A stretch of DNA of 64,000 bases from Strongylocentrotus purpuratus (Eukaryota > Echinodermata > Echinoidea > Camarodonta > Strongylocentrotidae), in contig NW_022145601.1 in NCBI RefSeq assembly GCF_000002235.5, positions 28,746,664 to 28,810,663 of the forward strand. The letters are read 5' to 3'. The notes below the pieces were generated by a model that saw only the letters and a list, made by a program, of their open reading frames with translations, made no database searches and was not told the DNA's origin. The stretch's first letter is position 1; each line of letters opens with the position of its first letter. Below are positions 13,101 through 26,900 of the stretch, in pieces. A program made the translations under genes and the position numbers.

Positions 13101-16100
13101 GATGCAAACCAACAGATAACAATTTCAAAGTATCAAATCTCTTCGACTCGAGCTCAGCTAGCTCAGCCCTCAGCTCAGCTCAACTCACACACACTGCAGC
13201 CTAACTGCAGTGTAACTCCAGGAAGATCCAACACCGGCGCCGCAGGCGTCGGACACCTGCGGTGCCGGTGTTGGCAAACTTACAACTTGACTGTAGCACT
13301 TATATTTTCTTTCTTTCTTTTTCTCTTTGTCCTAGTGTGTTTTGATGATGTAAGAGCAGAAGACACTCAGGAAGCAAGTCCTAGAGATGAGGTGGAAGAG
13401 AAGGAAGCTAATAGATCCCTTGGTAATCACCAGTTTAAATTTTTACTATAAAAGAGATATTAGTCATTACGTTTTGCTATATTATCTATTAGCATCATAG
13501 TTATTATTAAGGACGTGACAGTGGTACTATCCTCGGTATAAATTGCTTCATTATATAAATGGTATAAATTGCTTCACTAAATGGAGAGAGGCTTCAAACT
13601 AACCTCTTAACTTAATGAACTGATCGCAGCTAATATTCAACCACTTCATCCTTTCCTTCCTAATTAATTCTTTAAAATAACAAGCTGCATATTAAATATT
13701 TTCAGAAAAAATTTCCGCCAAACAGATATGTTTGCAGCTCTCAGTCATGCATATAAAGTAATTTCTAATTAGTACGGATTATTCTGTCAATGTTACCATT
13801 TTAATAACAATTATTTTTTGTCCTGTCATATTCTGTAGGTAACCCCACTGAAGATTCTTCTTCAACTTGTAACCCTTCTGGAACTGAATCCCACGAGACA
13901 GATGACACAAATGAGATTACGCGACCTTTGACCCTTGACCTTGACACCCAGTCCAACAATAACAGCTCCAATGAACTGAAACATGTTACAAGGAACTACT
14001 CCACCCCTGACTTTGATATTAACATGGACAAAGTGGCTGAACAAGATCAGAACCTTGAGGTTATCCGCATCCGCAAGAAAGCAAAGAAGAAGAAGAAGCG
14101 GAAGAGCAGTAAGAATGATGTCAAACCAGTGGTGAAGCTGCAAGAGCCGAGGCGAGGGAAGAGACGAGACCGGAGCTCAAGTCCGAGCACGGTTTCCATC
14201 GCGTCCAGCTGCATCGAAGAAGAAGAAGAAGAAGTTGAGGATAAGGAGAGTTGTTTGGGAATGGAGGGATCTGTTGAGGGTGGGGAGGGGTCTCTCTCTT
14301 CGGCAGCCAACCTGTCGGAGTGCTCAGCTGTCGAGGAGGACTTAGATTGTGAGAGGGTTCCCACCAGTAGTGCGCCAGAAAGTGAGAACACAACTCAAGA
14401 ATGTAGCAGTGGGACTAGGTTAATTGATCTAGCGCAACACAGGGAAGGAAGGCCAAGAAGAGTTGATGGGGAGAGTAAGGAGACAGAGAAAAGACAAAAT
14501 GTACTTGAACATTGTTCTGAAATTGTGACTGAAATAGTTGATAGCATGTATGAGGATACAAAGAAACCAGTGTCGACTGTTGATTTTGTTGTATGTAAGG
14601 AAGACAATGTGGATATTAATAGAGAGCATATCCGAGATGTTGTGCCAGTTAGAGTGGATACCGCCCAGCTCAGACTGCCCAGCTTTGCTGATCCAATGAC
14701 GCAGGACGGCTTCAACTCCTCCATGGATGGAGCTGATCAGTCTATGATATACTGGCAGGCAGATATAACGGACAACAGCTTTGATGCAGAAGTTGTATCT
14801 TCAACCCCTGCAAAGAGTGCTTGCAGGGTTAGCATTCAACATGATCATGATGATGTAGTAGAAGACGATGATGTGTTTTTGCGAGAGAGTATAGCATTTC
14901 AAAGTGGAAAGGACACGGCCGAGGAATCAGGTGATAGCGGTATCAGGAAACATAGAAAAGCCAACAAATCTGACAAACAGAAGCCACCACAAAGGACATT
15001 ATCAGGTACCTTGGAGTACAACGACACAATATCTGTTGAACTTACAACACAGAGGACGGACGTCAGCGCAGCATCGCAAGACGCACATCTGCGTGGACAG
15101 TCTTTAATCTCTGATGTACCCATCAGTCCTGATTCTGGCATTAATCAAAGCTTTGTGGAATCAAGCTTAAGCAAGGATATCATCACCTGCAGCTCAGACA
15201 GCCTTTCCTCTGGCATCGGAAGCAACCCAGATACCAGCAACACCACCACAGATACCAACAACACCACCACCAGTTCCTGCGCGCCCTCGACTCCTGCAGC
15301 AGACTCCGATTACGGCACCTTGGACGCAAGCCCCCACGGGCTGTCAATTGTGCAGAGTGCAGAGGAGGATGTTGATGGCTTTGTCCTTGTGGATAAGAAC
15401 GATTTCCTGGGAGAGCGGAGTCAAGGGGATGGCAAGGATGCCAGTATGGATCCTCTCTGTGCAGTGGATGTTAATGCATATGACAGTGGTAATCCACCTG
15501 ATGCAGTTGCTGTGGAAACGTACGACTTTTACTGTGATGAAGATGGAGAGAAAATGACAACTCATGAAGCTGAAATGAAGTGAGTACATTATCCAACCCT
15601 GTATTCATTTTGATTGTTTGATATTCTCATAAATTATAATAGAGCACAGAGTGTTCATGTTATAAGATGTTCTGTATGGCTGGTCTGAGAGTATGAAATT
15701 AGAGGTTATAATCCCTCATTGGGTAAGATATTGCCAGAAGATTTGTGTGAGAAAGGAAGTTGAAGAATTATTATTCTAGTTAAGCTGTAGAACAGTACAT
15801 TCAAATACTGTAAGTGGAATTAAATGAATGTGATTACAGTGATCACTACCTTATTTATATTTCTCGTATAGAGTGATCTGAATGTATGTGTATGTTTCAC
15901 ATCATCCTTTACTTGTAAATATTGATTATTCCACCCATTGTACATTTTGCAGGGTTGACAACAATCTCAAACTCTACTTAATGTTGGAGATATTCAAAAT
16001 TGAAGACGAGAAATATCATAAGGTAAGACATTAGCTTCTTAGTACAATAAAGTTGTGGTTTATTGTTTTTCACAGCAGTTTCATATCTACTTCTTTGTGC

Positions 16101-19100
16101 ATTGAAGTATAGAGTGGTGAAGTGTGATGTCATTAAAAATCAATTTTTAGAATTTCTCAATTTTTTCTTCATTTTCCGAAAAAGCATCAAAAATAATGCC
16201 CAAATGTCGAGAACCAATTGAATACCGATATGTTAAGCATTGGCTGAGATTTGACAATCTGAATAAATAGATTTCCTATAGGAACCCAGTGTTATTTTGC
16301 TCTGGTTCATAACATTTGAAGTGACTCTTTGCCTTTGTATCATACATGTACATGTATCTGATATGCTTAGCCCAGAGTAGTCAGGAGTTACATGTATATG
16401 ACACTTGCTGCTGCAACAATTGCTGTGTGATACATACATACATACATAAATATTGATATTTATATACACTGTAGCGCCTGTACATAAACATGCTCGAAGC
16501 GCTTTACATTAGTAAATAAAACAGAATAATTATTTTGCTCTCCAAGTGCATACACTGTACATTTGTTATGATAACTTCCTACATTAACCCAACGCCTACA
16601 AACTACAATGTAACTTATAACTCTATACCCAACTTTCTCAAAACCTAACCTACTGTAAAACTCTATTGCAACCCTAACACTAACCCTATACTTTTTACAA
16701 AATAAATCCTGGAGCAAAAGTTCTCTCTTTAAGAACTCTTGTGTGTGTGTGTGTGTATTGGGTTTTTACAGACGTGTATCAATCAGATATGATTATTTAC
16801 GTCTGGGGACCGACCTTTAAACATCACCATCCGTAAGACGTGACTCAGTTTCGAACCTGTGTCCTCGACTGAATCAGTTTGTAACTTCCACTTTTAGCTG
16901 GATTACAGGCGCACGCCACAACGCCTAGTTAAGAACTCCTTTACTCCTCATCGCTATATAAGCGGAATATTATTATCATTATTTTAATGCTAGTAACATA
17001 TATATTTTATGTTGAAATGTCTTGTTCAAAAGCAAGTAAGATTTGAGTGCTAATGATCCAGAAGATATTTAAAGTAATTTATTGATTTTTCCAAGTACCT
17101 GTACTGTTGATGAATAATATCCTTCCTGTATTAGGTAATAAAACTGATAGATGAGTAGAAACAAGTGCACTTGTGCATGTATTTGCATGTTATTTATAGA
17201 TTAATTTCAAGTTGTGGTAAAGGGATCTTTGCAACAAGAGAAAGTGGTCTAAAGTCAATCTGAATATTTTGTTATTCATGCATGAAATACAACATGTACA
17301 GGTTGTTTGGACCAGCTCATGTAAAAGAAACTATTGTCAACAAAAATATTGCCTGGAATTCTTATTTCATGAAAAGCACAATACTTTATACATGTACCTG
17401 TATTCAGTGGTTCTTATGTTGGACTCCATACTACATGTACATGTATCCCTTCTTCCTCATCCATCTTGACTCATTACCACATTATCATACATCTTCTTGC
17501 CAAATCAATTAGCAGTTAACATGTATCTGTATCATTGTAAAAACTACATGTACAGTAAGTGCTTTAATATCAGTATTGATTTAATTTATAAGATGTCATC
17601 ACCAAAGCTCAAGATATACATGTACATGTATAATGCTAAATTATATGTTTATTCTGTCATTTAGCAGTTATGGTATTGAAGTTAATTGAACATTTAGTTT
17701 CGTTTGATTCTGTGGCATTTAAAGTGTAACCAATCACAAAAATATGTTCTGTGCTTGATCTGAGGAGTTTCATGTGGCTACGTGTATACTATATTCAAAA
17801 TATGAGCTTCAAATATTATTTGTTGCAGTTTTAAGTATAGTCGCAGTAAACAGTAAAACGCTTTGTTGAGTAAACTAGTTTACACATGCGTACGCAGAGA
17901 AAAGGATGCGTATGGAATCCAACTCGGACTTGGGTTCCGTATGCGCCATTTTATGTACCTAATCTTTTATTTTCTTCCTAATCCTTAAACATTATACATG
18001 TACCTATAGAATCCCAGGTAAAGTTATTTAGGCTGATTTTATACGATAATGTCTGTCAGCAGTGGATCTAGACGATAACCATCACAGTAATTTGAATGTA
18101 TTTTGTTTGATAGCTGATTCGACTGAGTACTGGCCACATGGAAGGAAATCTACTGCCAGCATTCATTCTCTTGACCGATCTTGCCATATATATTCTAAGA
18201 AGAGGTAAGCAACAGTTTCATTTTAATAGATATATAAATGTGATATAAATGTCAAAGGCTACAGTGGTCCATAGTGATATAATGATTCTCATGTTATGCT
18301 ATACAAATAATACACAGGTGTGAGTGTGTTAGGTTGATGCAGCGCATCAGGGTATTCACTGTGGTGCAATAAAATTAATGAGGCGTAACCGAGTGTATTT
18401 TGTGCGATTGTGAATACCCGAATAGCGCTGCATCGCCATAATGTCACGAACGAAAACCTGTGTATTATTTGTTTTGTAAAATGGGTCGGCAATGTTACTC
18501 TGCAAGGCGATAACACTGTAAACCTGCAACCTTCATAAGAAGGTGCGACTTCTCGTAAACATGCATTGAATTACATGCAGCGTGCATTATGCCTTTTTGT
18601 TGCACCGTTTTTGCACGGTTGTTATCACCAAAATGCATTCTCCGTGCGCGTTTGGTAAAAGTTAATGCATGCACACGTGATCCATTTTGACTCTTCGCAT
18701 TGGCTACATTCTTGAACCCATTTTATGAATAACTACATTCATGCACACATTGTGCATCCGATGACCTTGGTCACATGGTATTCTATCAGAGCCAGAGGCT
18801 TCGATTTATTTTGTATTCATTATTAAATGCATATGGTGCTTGTGTATTGTGTATTATATGTAATATTGTGTCTCTAGAGAATTGATTGTATTGTTTGCAG
18901 GTCAGATATTTAATTTAATGTTTAAGCTTCTTATTCATGACATTTTATTATATGTAGAATTCCACTCTTTCATGAGTTATTTCACTTACATTTACTACTC
19001 CCTATACTATGAATGATTAGTGTTGTGCTTTCTGTCTTTTTAAATATGTTTATGTTCGTACCATTTTGTTTTGACAGGTGAACGCAATGGGCGGTTCTCA

Positions 19101-20875
19101 ACAGAGAGCAGGACGCTTTATCAAGAGTTAGACTATGTCTTGGTAAGATTACAAGATATTAATATGATATAGATTAGCCTTGAGTTTGAAGGGGATTTAA
19201 TTAAACAGAGCTAGAATCATACTTACAGTGCATTTCCCATGTCAGTTTGTAGGGAAATAAAGTATTCAATATCACTTGGAAACTGAAAGTTAGTAACTAA
19301 TAATATTACTTTTATCATGCACTTTAAAATTTGAAAGTGCTTTCTGTTCTGTGAAACTTAAAGTCCTCCATACAATATGATTTTCTTATAAGTAATTGTG
19401 TGATCATGATTTAGTGATTGACTGATTCTGATGCAATTACAAATACTGGGAAATATTCCATGCTTTTACAATTTAACTCTAATACAATATGACCCTCATG
19501 ATTCATATGCATAGTGCAAGGCTTTGAACAATGGATTCCTGCAGTTGTAGAAAAAAAGTGTGCTTGTGCTTTGAGATGTGTATCTATTTGGGCCAATATT
19601 CCTACTGATCAAAATGTGCACTTTAAATTTGTATATTCTCCACTATTAAAATTGTTTGGAGCTAGAAGGGCATCAACTCATATACTTTAACTTTACTTTA
19701 AAGGTAATACAAAGTTTTGGTATGGGGTCATGAATTTGGTTCAAATGAACATATTGGAAGCATATGCGATCCTACAATATTCAGTGATCGTTGTCGCGGT
19801 TGAAATCGAGTCTAAAGTTATGAAATTGTAAATAATAAACTCTTCATGTTGTATGGCTCCCTCTCAAGGTCAAGATATTAATTAAGCTATAAAACAATGT
19901 TTCTTGACTAGAATCGACCGATTAGCTATTTCCGTTTGGAATGTATCACAACTACATATTCTGAGATTTTCATGATCGCAGCTACCATTGTACGGCCGTA
20001 GGCGCTATTTGAAATTTATAAAAATTTAGGGGAACACCGGTAAATCTTTATATTCAATTTTTCTCGAAAGCAGGGGTGTTTTAGGGGCTAAATTTTCTTG
20101 TGCTTGTAATAAATCCACATGGGCATCCAAATATATCAAAATTGTATTAAAAGAATCACTATCCACCCAATTTTCAAAATTTCCCAAAACTTTGTATTAC
20201 CTTTAACACAGTGAATGCCTTTTTGGCCCACAGCAGAGGATATGCTCTCTGTAAATTGATAGGCCTAAGGAAAATCTTGTTTTTCTAGTGCTTAACATTT
20301 GACACATGATACACTGTATCTTGTACAAATTAGAGATCAAATAACACTTTTTGTTTTACAATGAGATAAAGCATTCTACAATTAGCCTCTTACTGTGTCA
20401 TCTGATAACTAGTTTCTATTTACGGTACAGTGTACGTTTTGGTTTTTTATAAGAGTTTTTGAGTTGTAGTGATTTAGAGATTATATACACTGTGGTTTGG
20501 CCATGTTGTTTGCTTAATTGCATTCAATGGATCATGTACATAAGACAAAGTAAACATGAACTTGGAAGTAAACATTGAATCAATACTATAGTTTTACCCT
20601 TAATTGTGCGTAAGTGTGGTGGAAAAGTCATGCAACTTATTTGTATGGAATAAGCTGAGTAGAATAATAATAATGTGTGTTTGATGAGATTGTCAGCATA
20701 CACAGGATGCATTTGACTGAATTCTTATTGAAACCACTTCACTTTCATTTTTAATTTATTCCACTTCAAACAAGTACACAAGCAGACCTGCCAACCAGTA
20801 TGATTTAGTCGTATTTTGTTCGATTTTTAGAAGCAAATATGACAGTACGATTTTCCTCAATAAAATACGATTACC

Positions 20876-20909
<34 letters not shown>

Positions 20910-23900
20910 ATTGAATGGCAAGATGCCTACTCTGTCCTGTAAAGTATCCTACAGTACAAGCATCTCACATCGGCAATGTGGGGATGTTCATTGGTTCACC
21001 GAACACAATCACAGTCGTGATGAAATTATGCATATTCAACCATTGATCTATAAAAAATTCTTCTGCATAACAGTCCATGTTTATTTTTAAGAATACAACT
21101 TTTGTCAGTGAAATCCAACTTTTGGGATAAAAGAATACATTTTTTGAACTCCAGAGGTTGACAGGTCTGCACAAGTTACAGTGTACATCAAGCTTAAATC
21201 AATGAAGGAATTAAGATAAAGTTGAGTTCTGGTCATTCGATTGCATTGTGAAATAAACGGTGTGGAATCGATCAGAAAAGGTTGATCATTTACATTGTAG
21301 CATATATGTATTTATGTGTGTTACAAGGTTCTGCAGTCATCAAAATGATAAGACATTTAGCCCCCCCCCCTCCCCCGCAGTCTTGGTAAAGTAAACAAGC
21401 ACTGTATACAGATGAGACTGCACAAATATATGTGGCATAAAATCAGGCCTCATTTTAGTAAGGTTGTTACTTGTCATATTTAGAATATGAATGCATTTGA
21501 AGAGCCATGTTTTTCAGGGATCATTTTTTCTCTGATGTTCTTCCACACTTGAATAATAATGATGATAACGCTCAAAATTTATTTTCACCTCTCCCCAGAA
21601 CTTCTTTTTAACACTTTTAGGATTGTGATACACACATACCCAGATTATTTTACACTGGACACCTCTGTCCCTTCATGTCATCAGGTGTAGTGACATACAG
21701 ATCCTAACATTTTTATTCTGCACCCACACCCCCAATAAAAAGTTAGTTTAGAGAACTAGAGTTGTGTACACAACTATACAATGTACAGGTACTTTAAATG
21801 ATTGTAATGTTTGTATTGTAAGTGTTATCCAATATCTTAGACACTTGAGTGTATATCGTGTTTTGATTGATTTAAAATAATGTAATATTTTGTATTATAA
21901 CTGTTTATCTAGACACTTAAGTGTATATTGTGATTTGATTGCTTTAGAATGTGAATTGTGATATGTGAAACACATTCAAGGTTGTATACAGTATGAACTA
22001 TATCAGAATTGTTTTTATTTATATATTGTTATTAGTATATCTTTGATCCTCCTCTTCTGCCAGATCCCTTCGTTCATCTTCCTCCATGCAATTAATTCAC
22101 GGCCCACAAACAAAAACCCGTTATGGTGACCATGCCTTTTCATCGATTACCCCGCCCTCTGGAACAAACTCCCACCCTATATTCAAAATGCCCAATCCAT
22201 TGAATCATTCAAAACCCTTCTCAAAACCCACCTTTTTAATCAGTTATAGTTTACTGGAGGCGCACACAAGTAATTAATTCCATTCAACTCAATTGTATTG
22301 TATTGTATTGTATTAGTAATATTTTATTTTATTTTGTAGCTTTTAAGGCATTGAACATGTTGAATAATTATAAGTTAGACAGTACCACCTGTGTGCTTAA
22401 AAACGTCTGTATAAAGCGCCCTATAAATGTAGTTATTATTATTATTTATATCTGTCATTTAATATATCATAAAATCTGATTTACCGTAGATTGGTCTCAA
22501 CTACCAGTCTGTTCAGCTGGTATGTAAGAACAGAAGGAAACATTTCTGGTTGACAACAGGCAGCCAATCATTGACAAGGTAAATCAATCAATCAAATGTC
22601 GGATTACATTTTTCTCAAAGCAAACAGATATAATTATATTTGCTTATATACCGCCTAAAATTTACTTTGTCAGAAGTCTCTAAGCGCTCTGCAATGATGC
22701 AGCATAATTACCCTGGCTTTAGCAGAGCAGCTGTTATGCGCTCTGCGTTTCAAGGAATAAATTCCTACCGAGTCCCCATTTACTTCACCTGGGTGGAGTG
22801 TGGCAAATCTAGATCAATGTCTTGCCGAAGGACATTAGTGCCGCGGTGGGACTCGAACTGGGGACCTTGTGATCGACAGTCTGGTGACGTATCCACTCGA
22901 CCACGACACCTCTACATATTAATTGGATTGTAATATGGATTGTATCCGCTGCAAATAGATGGAATGTTGAACTTTATCAAGGTGAATGTGTTTTTGGCAA
23001 ATATATATTAAGCTCTGTTGGAGGTCGATTCCTTTACATACTTGCATTTTTCACTATACCAAATTAATAATAAACTCACCCCCTCCCCTTCCCTCTAATT
23101 CTTTAAGAGCTTTCCCAGTCCAAAAGATAAGAGTATGTGTCCATGATTTACCGGTAGTAAATAATCAAGTGTAGATATTTTATAATAGACTAATTTATGA
23201 ATATTTCTTTCTTAGGGACCCAGTGATGAGTTTAATATTCCATCTACCTGTTATTAATAAATGAACTACAATACTCGGAACCCAGTCTGCATACATTACT
23301 TGTTGCTATGATGGGCAAGCTTTGGGGTTTTCAAGGACATTCTTTGTTTAAGAAGTATGCATTAAATTTGAATAGGTTAGTAAACCGGTCTATTGGACAA
23401 TAAATACAAATTTTTAAAAAATATTTCACACAGCCTTCTGTACTGTCAAACTGGCAGGATTCTGGGGTTTAATTAATAAGTGCTCAATTGATTAGTAGCT
23501 GTGGTAGTAGTTTTGGTAGTTATAGGCAAAACATTTTGTACTGATTTATCATAATGATTTCTGTTTTGGTATTTCACAGATTCTTTGTGCACAGTTTAAG
23601 AGCAGTCATGAAGATGGGTAATCAGATAGATTCTCTGTGTGTTCTCACTGATGCTACTGCCCAGGCCATTGGTCTCAAGAAATATGTTGCCGGAGAAGAG
23701 AAAGTGGAAGTAAGTATTTGTTATTTATAGATTTAATTAATAGATTCTGGCAAAGAGTGAGAGAAAAAGAGAGAGGAAAGTAAAAACAAGGTATAGAGGC
23801 AAAGCCGATTAGTGCCCAAGGATGGCCGATTATTTTTGGTTGCAAGTTTTACAAAGATCTTATCGAGTGAAATAATTTTGAAATTCTTGTAGTGGTTGTG

Positions 23901-26900
23901 GTATGTATATTTATGTAAGAAAGAGGTTTGGTAGTCTAATGGCTGGTGAATGATCTGAAATGTGAAGGTATTGGATTTCAAACTTGTGGTATAGCACTCT
24001 TGGCCTAAAGCAAGATATTTACCCTCATTTATTACTTGATATAAAGGGAGGAAAATGGAGACTGCCAAAAATGTTCACAATGCCTCGCTTACGAAATGGG
24101 CGACTGTGACTTTGCGATTGGATGGAAGATTTGGGATTGGTTTTAATCAATCAGAAGTCAGTGTGAGACAGAGCCTAGATTGTCAACACCTGTGGGGTGT
24201 TTCACTAAGATCCTAAGTTGGACTTTAGGAAAGCCGTAAGCATCTATGACAGACCTGCCAACCAGTACGATTTAGTCGTTTTTAGTACGATTTTTAGAAG
24301 CAAATACGACAGTACGATCTTCCTTAATAAAATACGATTTTCAAAAAAAAAAAAAAAAAAACTTTTTTAAAACATTTTTTTATTTTTTATTTATTTATTT
24401 TTAATTAATATTTTGTGTGTGCGTCCGCCATTTTCAATGGCAAAATGTCCATTCTGTCCTGTAAAGTATCCTACAAGCATCTCGCATCAGCAATTTGGGG
24501 ATGTTCATCGGTTCATCTAACACACCAGTCATGACGAAATCATGCATATTCAACGAATGATCAACAACAAAAAATTCTTCCTGTAGGTAGAAACTGTAAG
24601 AGGCATTGATCCGTGTTTATTTTCAAGAATACAACTTTTGTCAGTAAAATACAACTTTTGGGACTAAAGAATACAGTTTTTGAATTCCAGAGGTTGGCAG
24701 GTCTGCTATGAAAATATTTTGTAAAAGTTATTTTAAAAGGGCATAAAATGTTGATTCAAATCATTCATATTTTCTATTATCAAGGAGATTTCATGTTCTT
24801 GATGTGGGATTTATAAAAAGTCTAAAATACTTCAATGTTCACTTTTAAATATTTTATTTTAAGGCTACAAATGGCTCTCCATAATTTTTAAGTCCAACTT
24901 AGAGTTAAGTTCGACTTTGGATCTTTGTGAAACACCCCCCTGTAATCCAATGATCTAATTCATATCAGATGTCTGAAGTGGAAGTGCACCTGTACAACCT
25001 GGTCCACTGGGAGGACCTTCTTGACTCGACTACGGCTGCAGATCTTCAGCTCTACCTACCAGCAACCAAGAGGAAGGGCATGCTGCACTATAAAACCAAG
25101 GAATCATTCTTTGTAGGAAGCTACTGGAAGGTAGCCTACTTTAAGCTTAAACAGAATGTGCTGAAGAGATATCCAAGGAAGGAGGCAGAGGAGCCCGATC
25201 TCATCATTGATCTTGGGTAAGTAAGAGATGGAGAAGGGATGATAATGGTGGTGGTACTAATACATGTAGGTGGCAGCTTGTTTAAATATTTCTTGTATGT
25301 ATGTAAGATGCAAAAAAAAAAGATGTTTTGTGCAATTTTTTTTGTGTGCGTCTTTTTAACCAAATTGCTAGTTTCAGTAAAGTATTTAATGGAAAAAATC
25401 TTAAGACATTGTTGACTAATTCAAATTTAAATAGAAAGTTATCGTGATTGTTGGGTTCTAGGACAATTACCTCCTGAATAATCACCCCCCGGAAAGTTAA
25501 CCCTCGGAAAACTACCCCCCAAGGACAATCAACCCCCCCCCCAGAAAATTACCCCAAGGGCAATTACTCCTAGGATAATTACCCCCTCCCCCTCCCACTG
25601 TAGAAAATTACTCCAGTGGACAATTACCCCCCCCCCCCACAAAAAAGAAAGAAAGATTATTATCAGGGTGGATTTCCCCCTTTAATGAACAGGGGGGTAA
25701 TTGTCCATGGGAATGGTTGTCCTTGGGAGATAGTTTTCTGGGGGAAATTTACGGGGGTAATTGTTCTGATATCATCTAACAGAATTAACTTGGAAGAGTT
25801 ACTGTTAATAAACCTATCAAATTCATTTGATTTGGCCACATTCGTTCATGTATCATCAAGTGATGTGAGGAGAGGATGTGTGGATAACAGATACAGGCAA
25901 TAGTACAATACAATGAACTTCGTGGTGTTTGTTCATTTTCACACATACATGTAGATATCTCTCAATACTGTATTGATTTTGACTTGCATATTTTGCCCCT
26001 TTGAACGTTGATCTTCTGCACAGATCCCAGAGGTTTGGAGGATGCCGACGTGTCCACAATACTGACCGTCGTTTCAGCTTTGAGCTAGTCTTGACCGACG
26101 GTAGTCAACCTCTGCGGCTGTCTTGTGAGAATGAACTTGAGCTATCTCACTGGTTGCAGAGTATCTGTGAGGTCGCTTCACATCAAGTAAGCTTGGCTTT
26201 CTTATTAGTGTCAGCAGAAAGAACTTGAATAGTCCACTTTTCTCCTGTATTCATATTCTGATATTTGCTTCTGAAGAAAAACAATTTGTCTTTGATAAAC
26301 CTCAAAACGTTTTAAAGCCCCACTGTCCTACTTTTAGCTACTTGCTCCCTCTATATAGAAAACTTTCCCAATTGGTGCTCGTTGGTCCCCCATGATCCTC
26401 TTTTTCTTATGTTAGTTGAGAGTTGAGTTGATGAGATAGCCATCTGTCAATGACCTGGCTGGGTGGTCTAATCCCTTCTGGCCCAGTAGTATTGACGGTC
26501 TTTAAAAGAATGATGTACGCCACATGGATTTCATCCATACATTTGCTATCATAAATAACAGATTTGATAGCTTCTCATCAAAGGTTCTTTGAGAAACCAT
26601 CCAAAACTTTGAATATATTATACAGGTCTGTTCTATCAAAATGTCTCTGGAATAAAAACAATGTTTTTAATTCAATGCAATTCATTGTCCAAAATAAAGC
26701 ACTTTCCTGTTTTATGTCATTGACAGAACAAAATTGAAAGAGAATTTACTGCATGTTCAATCGTTAATTAATCAGGCAAGTAAACATTATTAAAGTATTA
26801 AAATTCAACTGTGATTGCCAACCCTCATGTGCCGTGTCAACATCTCGCCGGTCCCGCTGTGTTTAGAATAGACACTCTTCTTCCAAACAAACGAATAGAT

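Noticed and set aside
14047..15141. Several minus-strand reading frames
   Set aside because: Shadows of the large PLEKHM2 exon, whose + strand frame is supported by homology and splice sites.
16646..16690. ctaacc/ccctaa words as telomeric repeats
   Set aside because: Only a few irregular copies in AT-rich intron; not a telomere tract.
24969..25220. ATG at 24969 as the start of a separate gene
   Set aside because: An acceptor AG lies directly before it, the phase joins the upstream exon, and homology to PLEKHM2 continues on both sides.
26031..26186. Alternative acceptor at 26029-26030 for the PH-domain exon
   Set aside because: Joining there breaks the frame and loses the FGGCRR homology; the AG ending at 26023 fits both.
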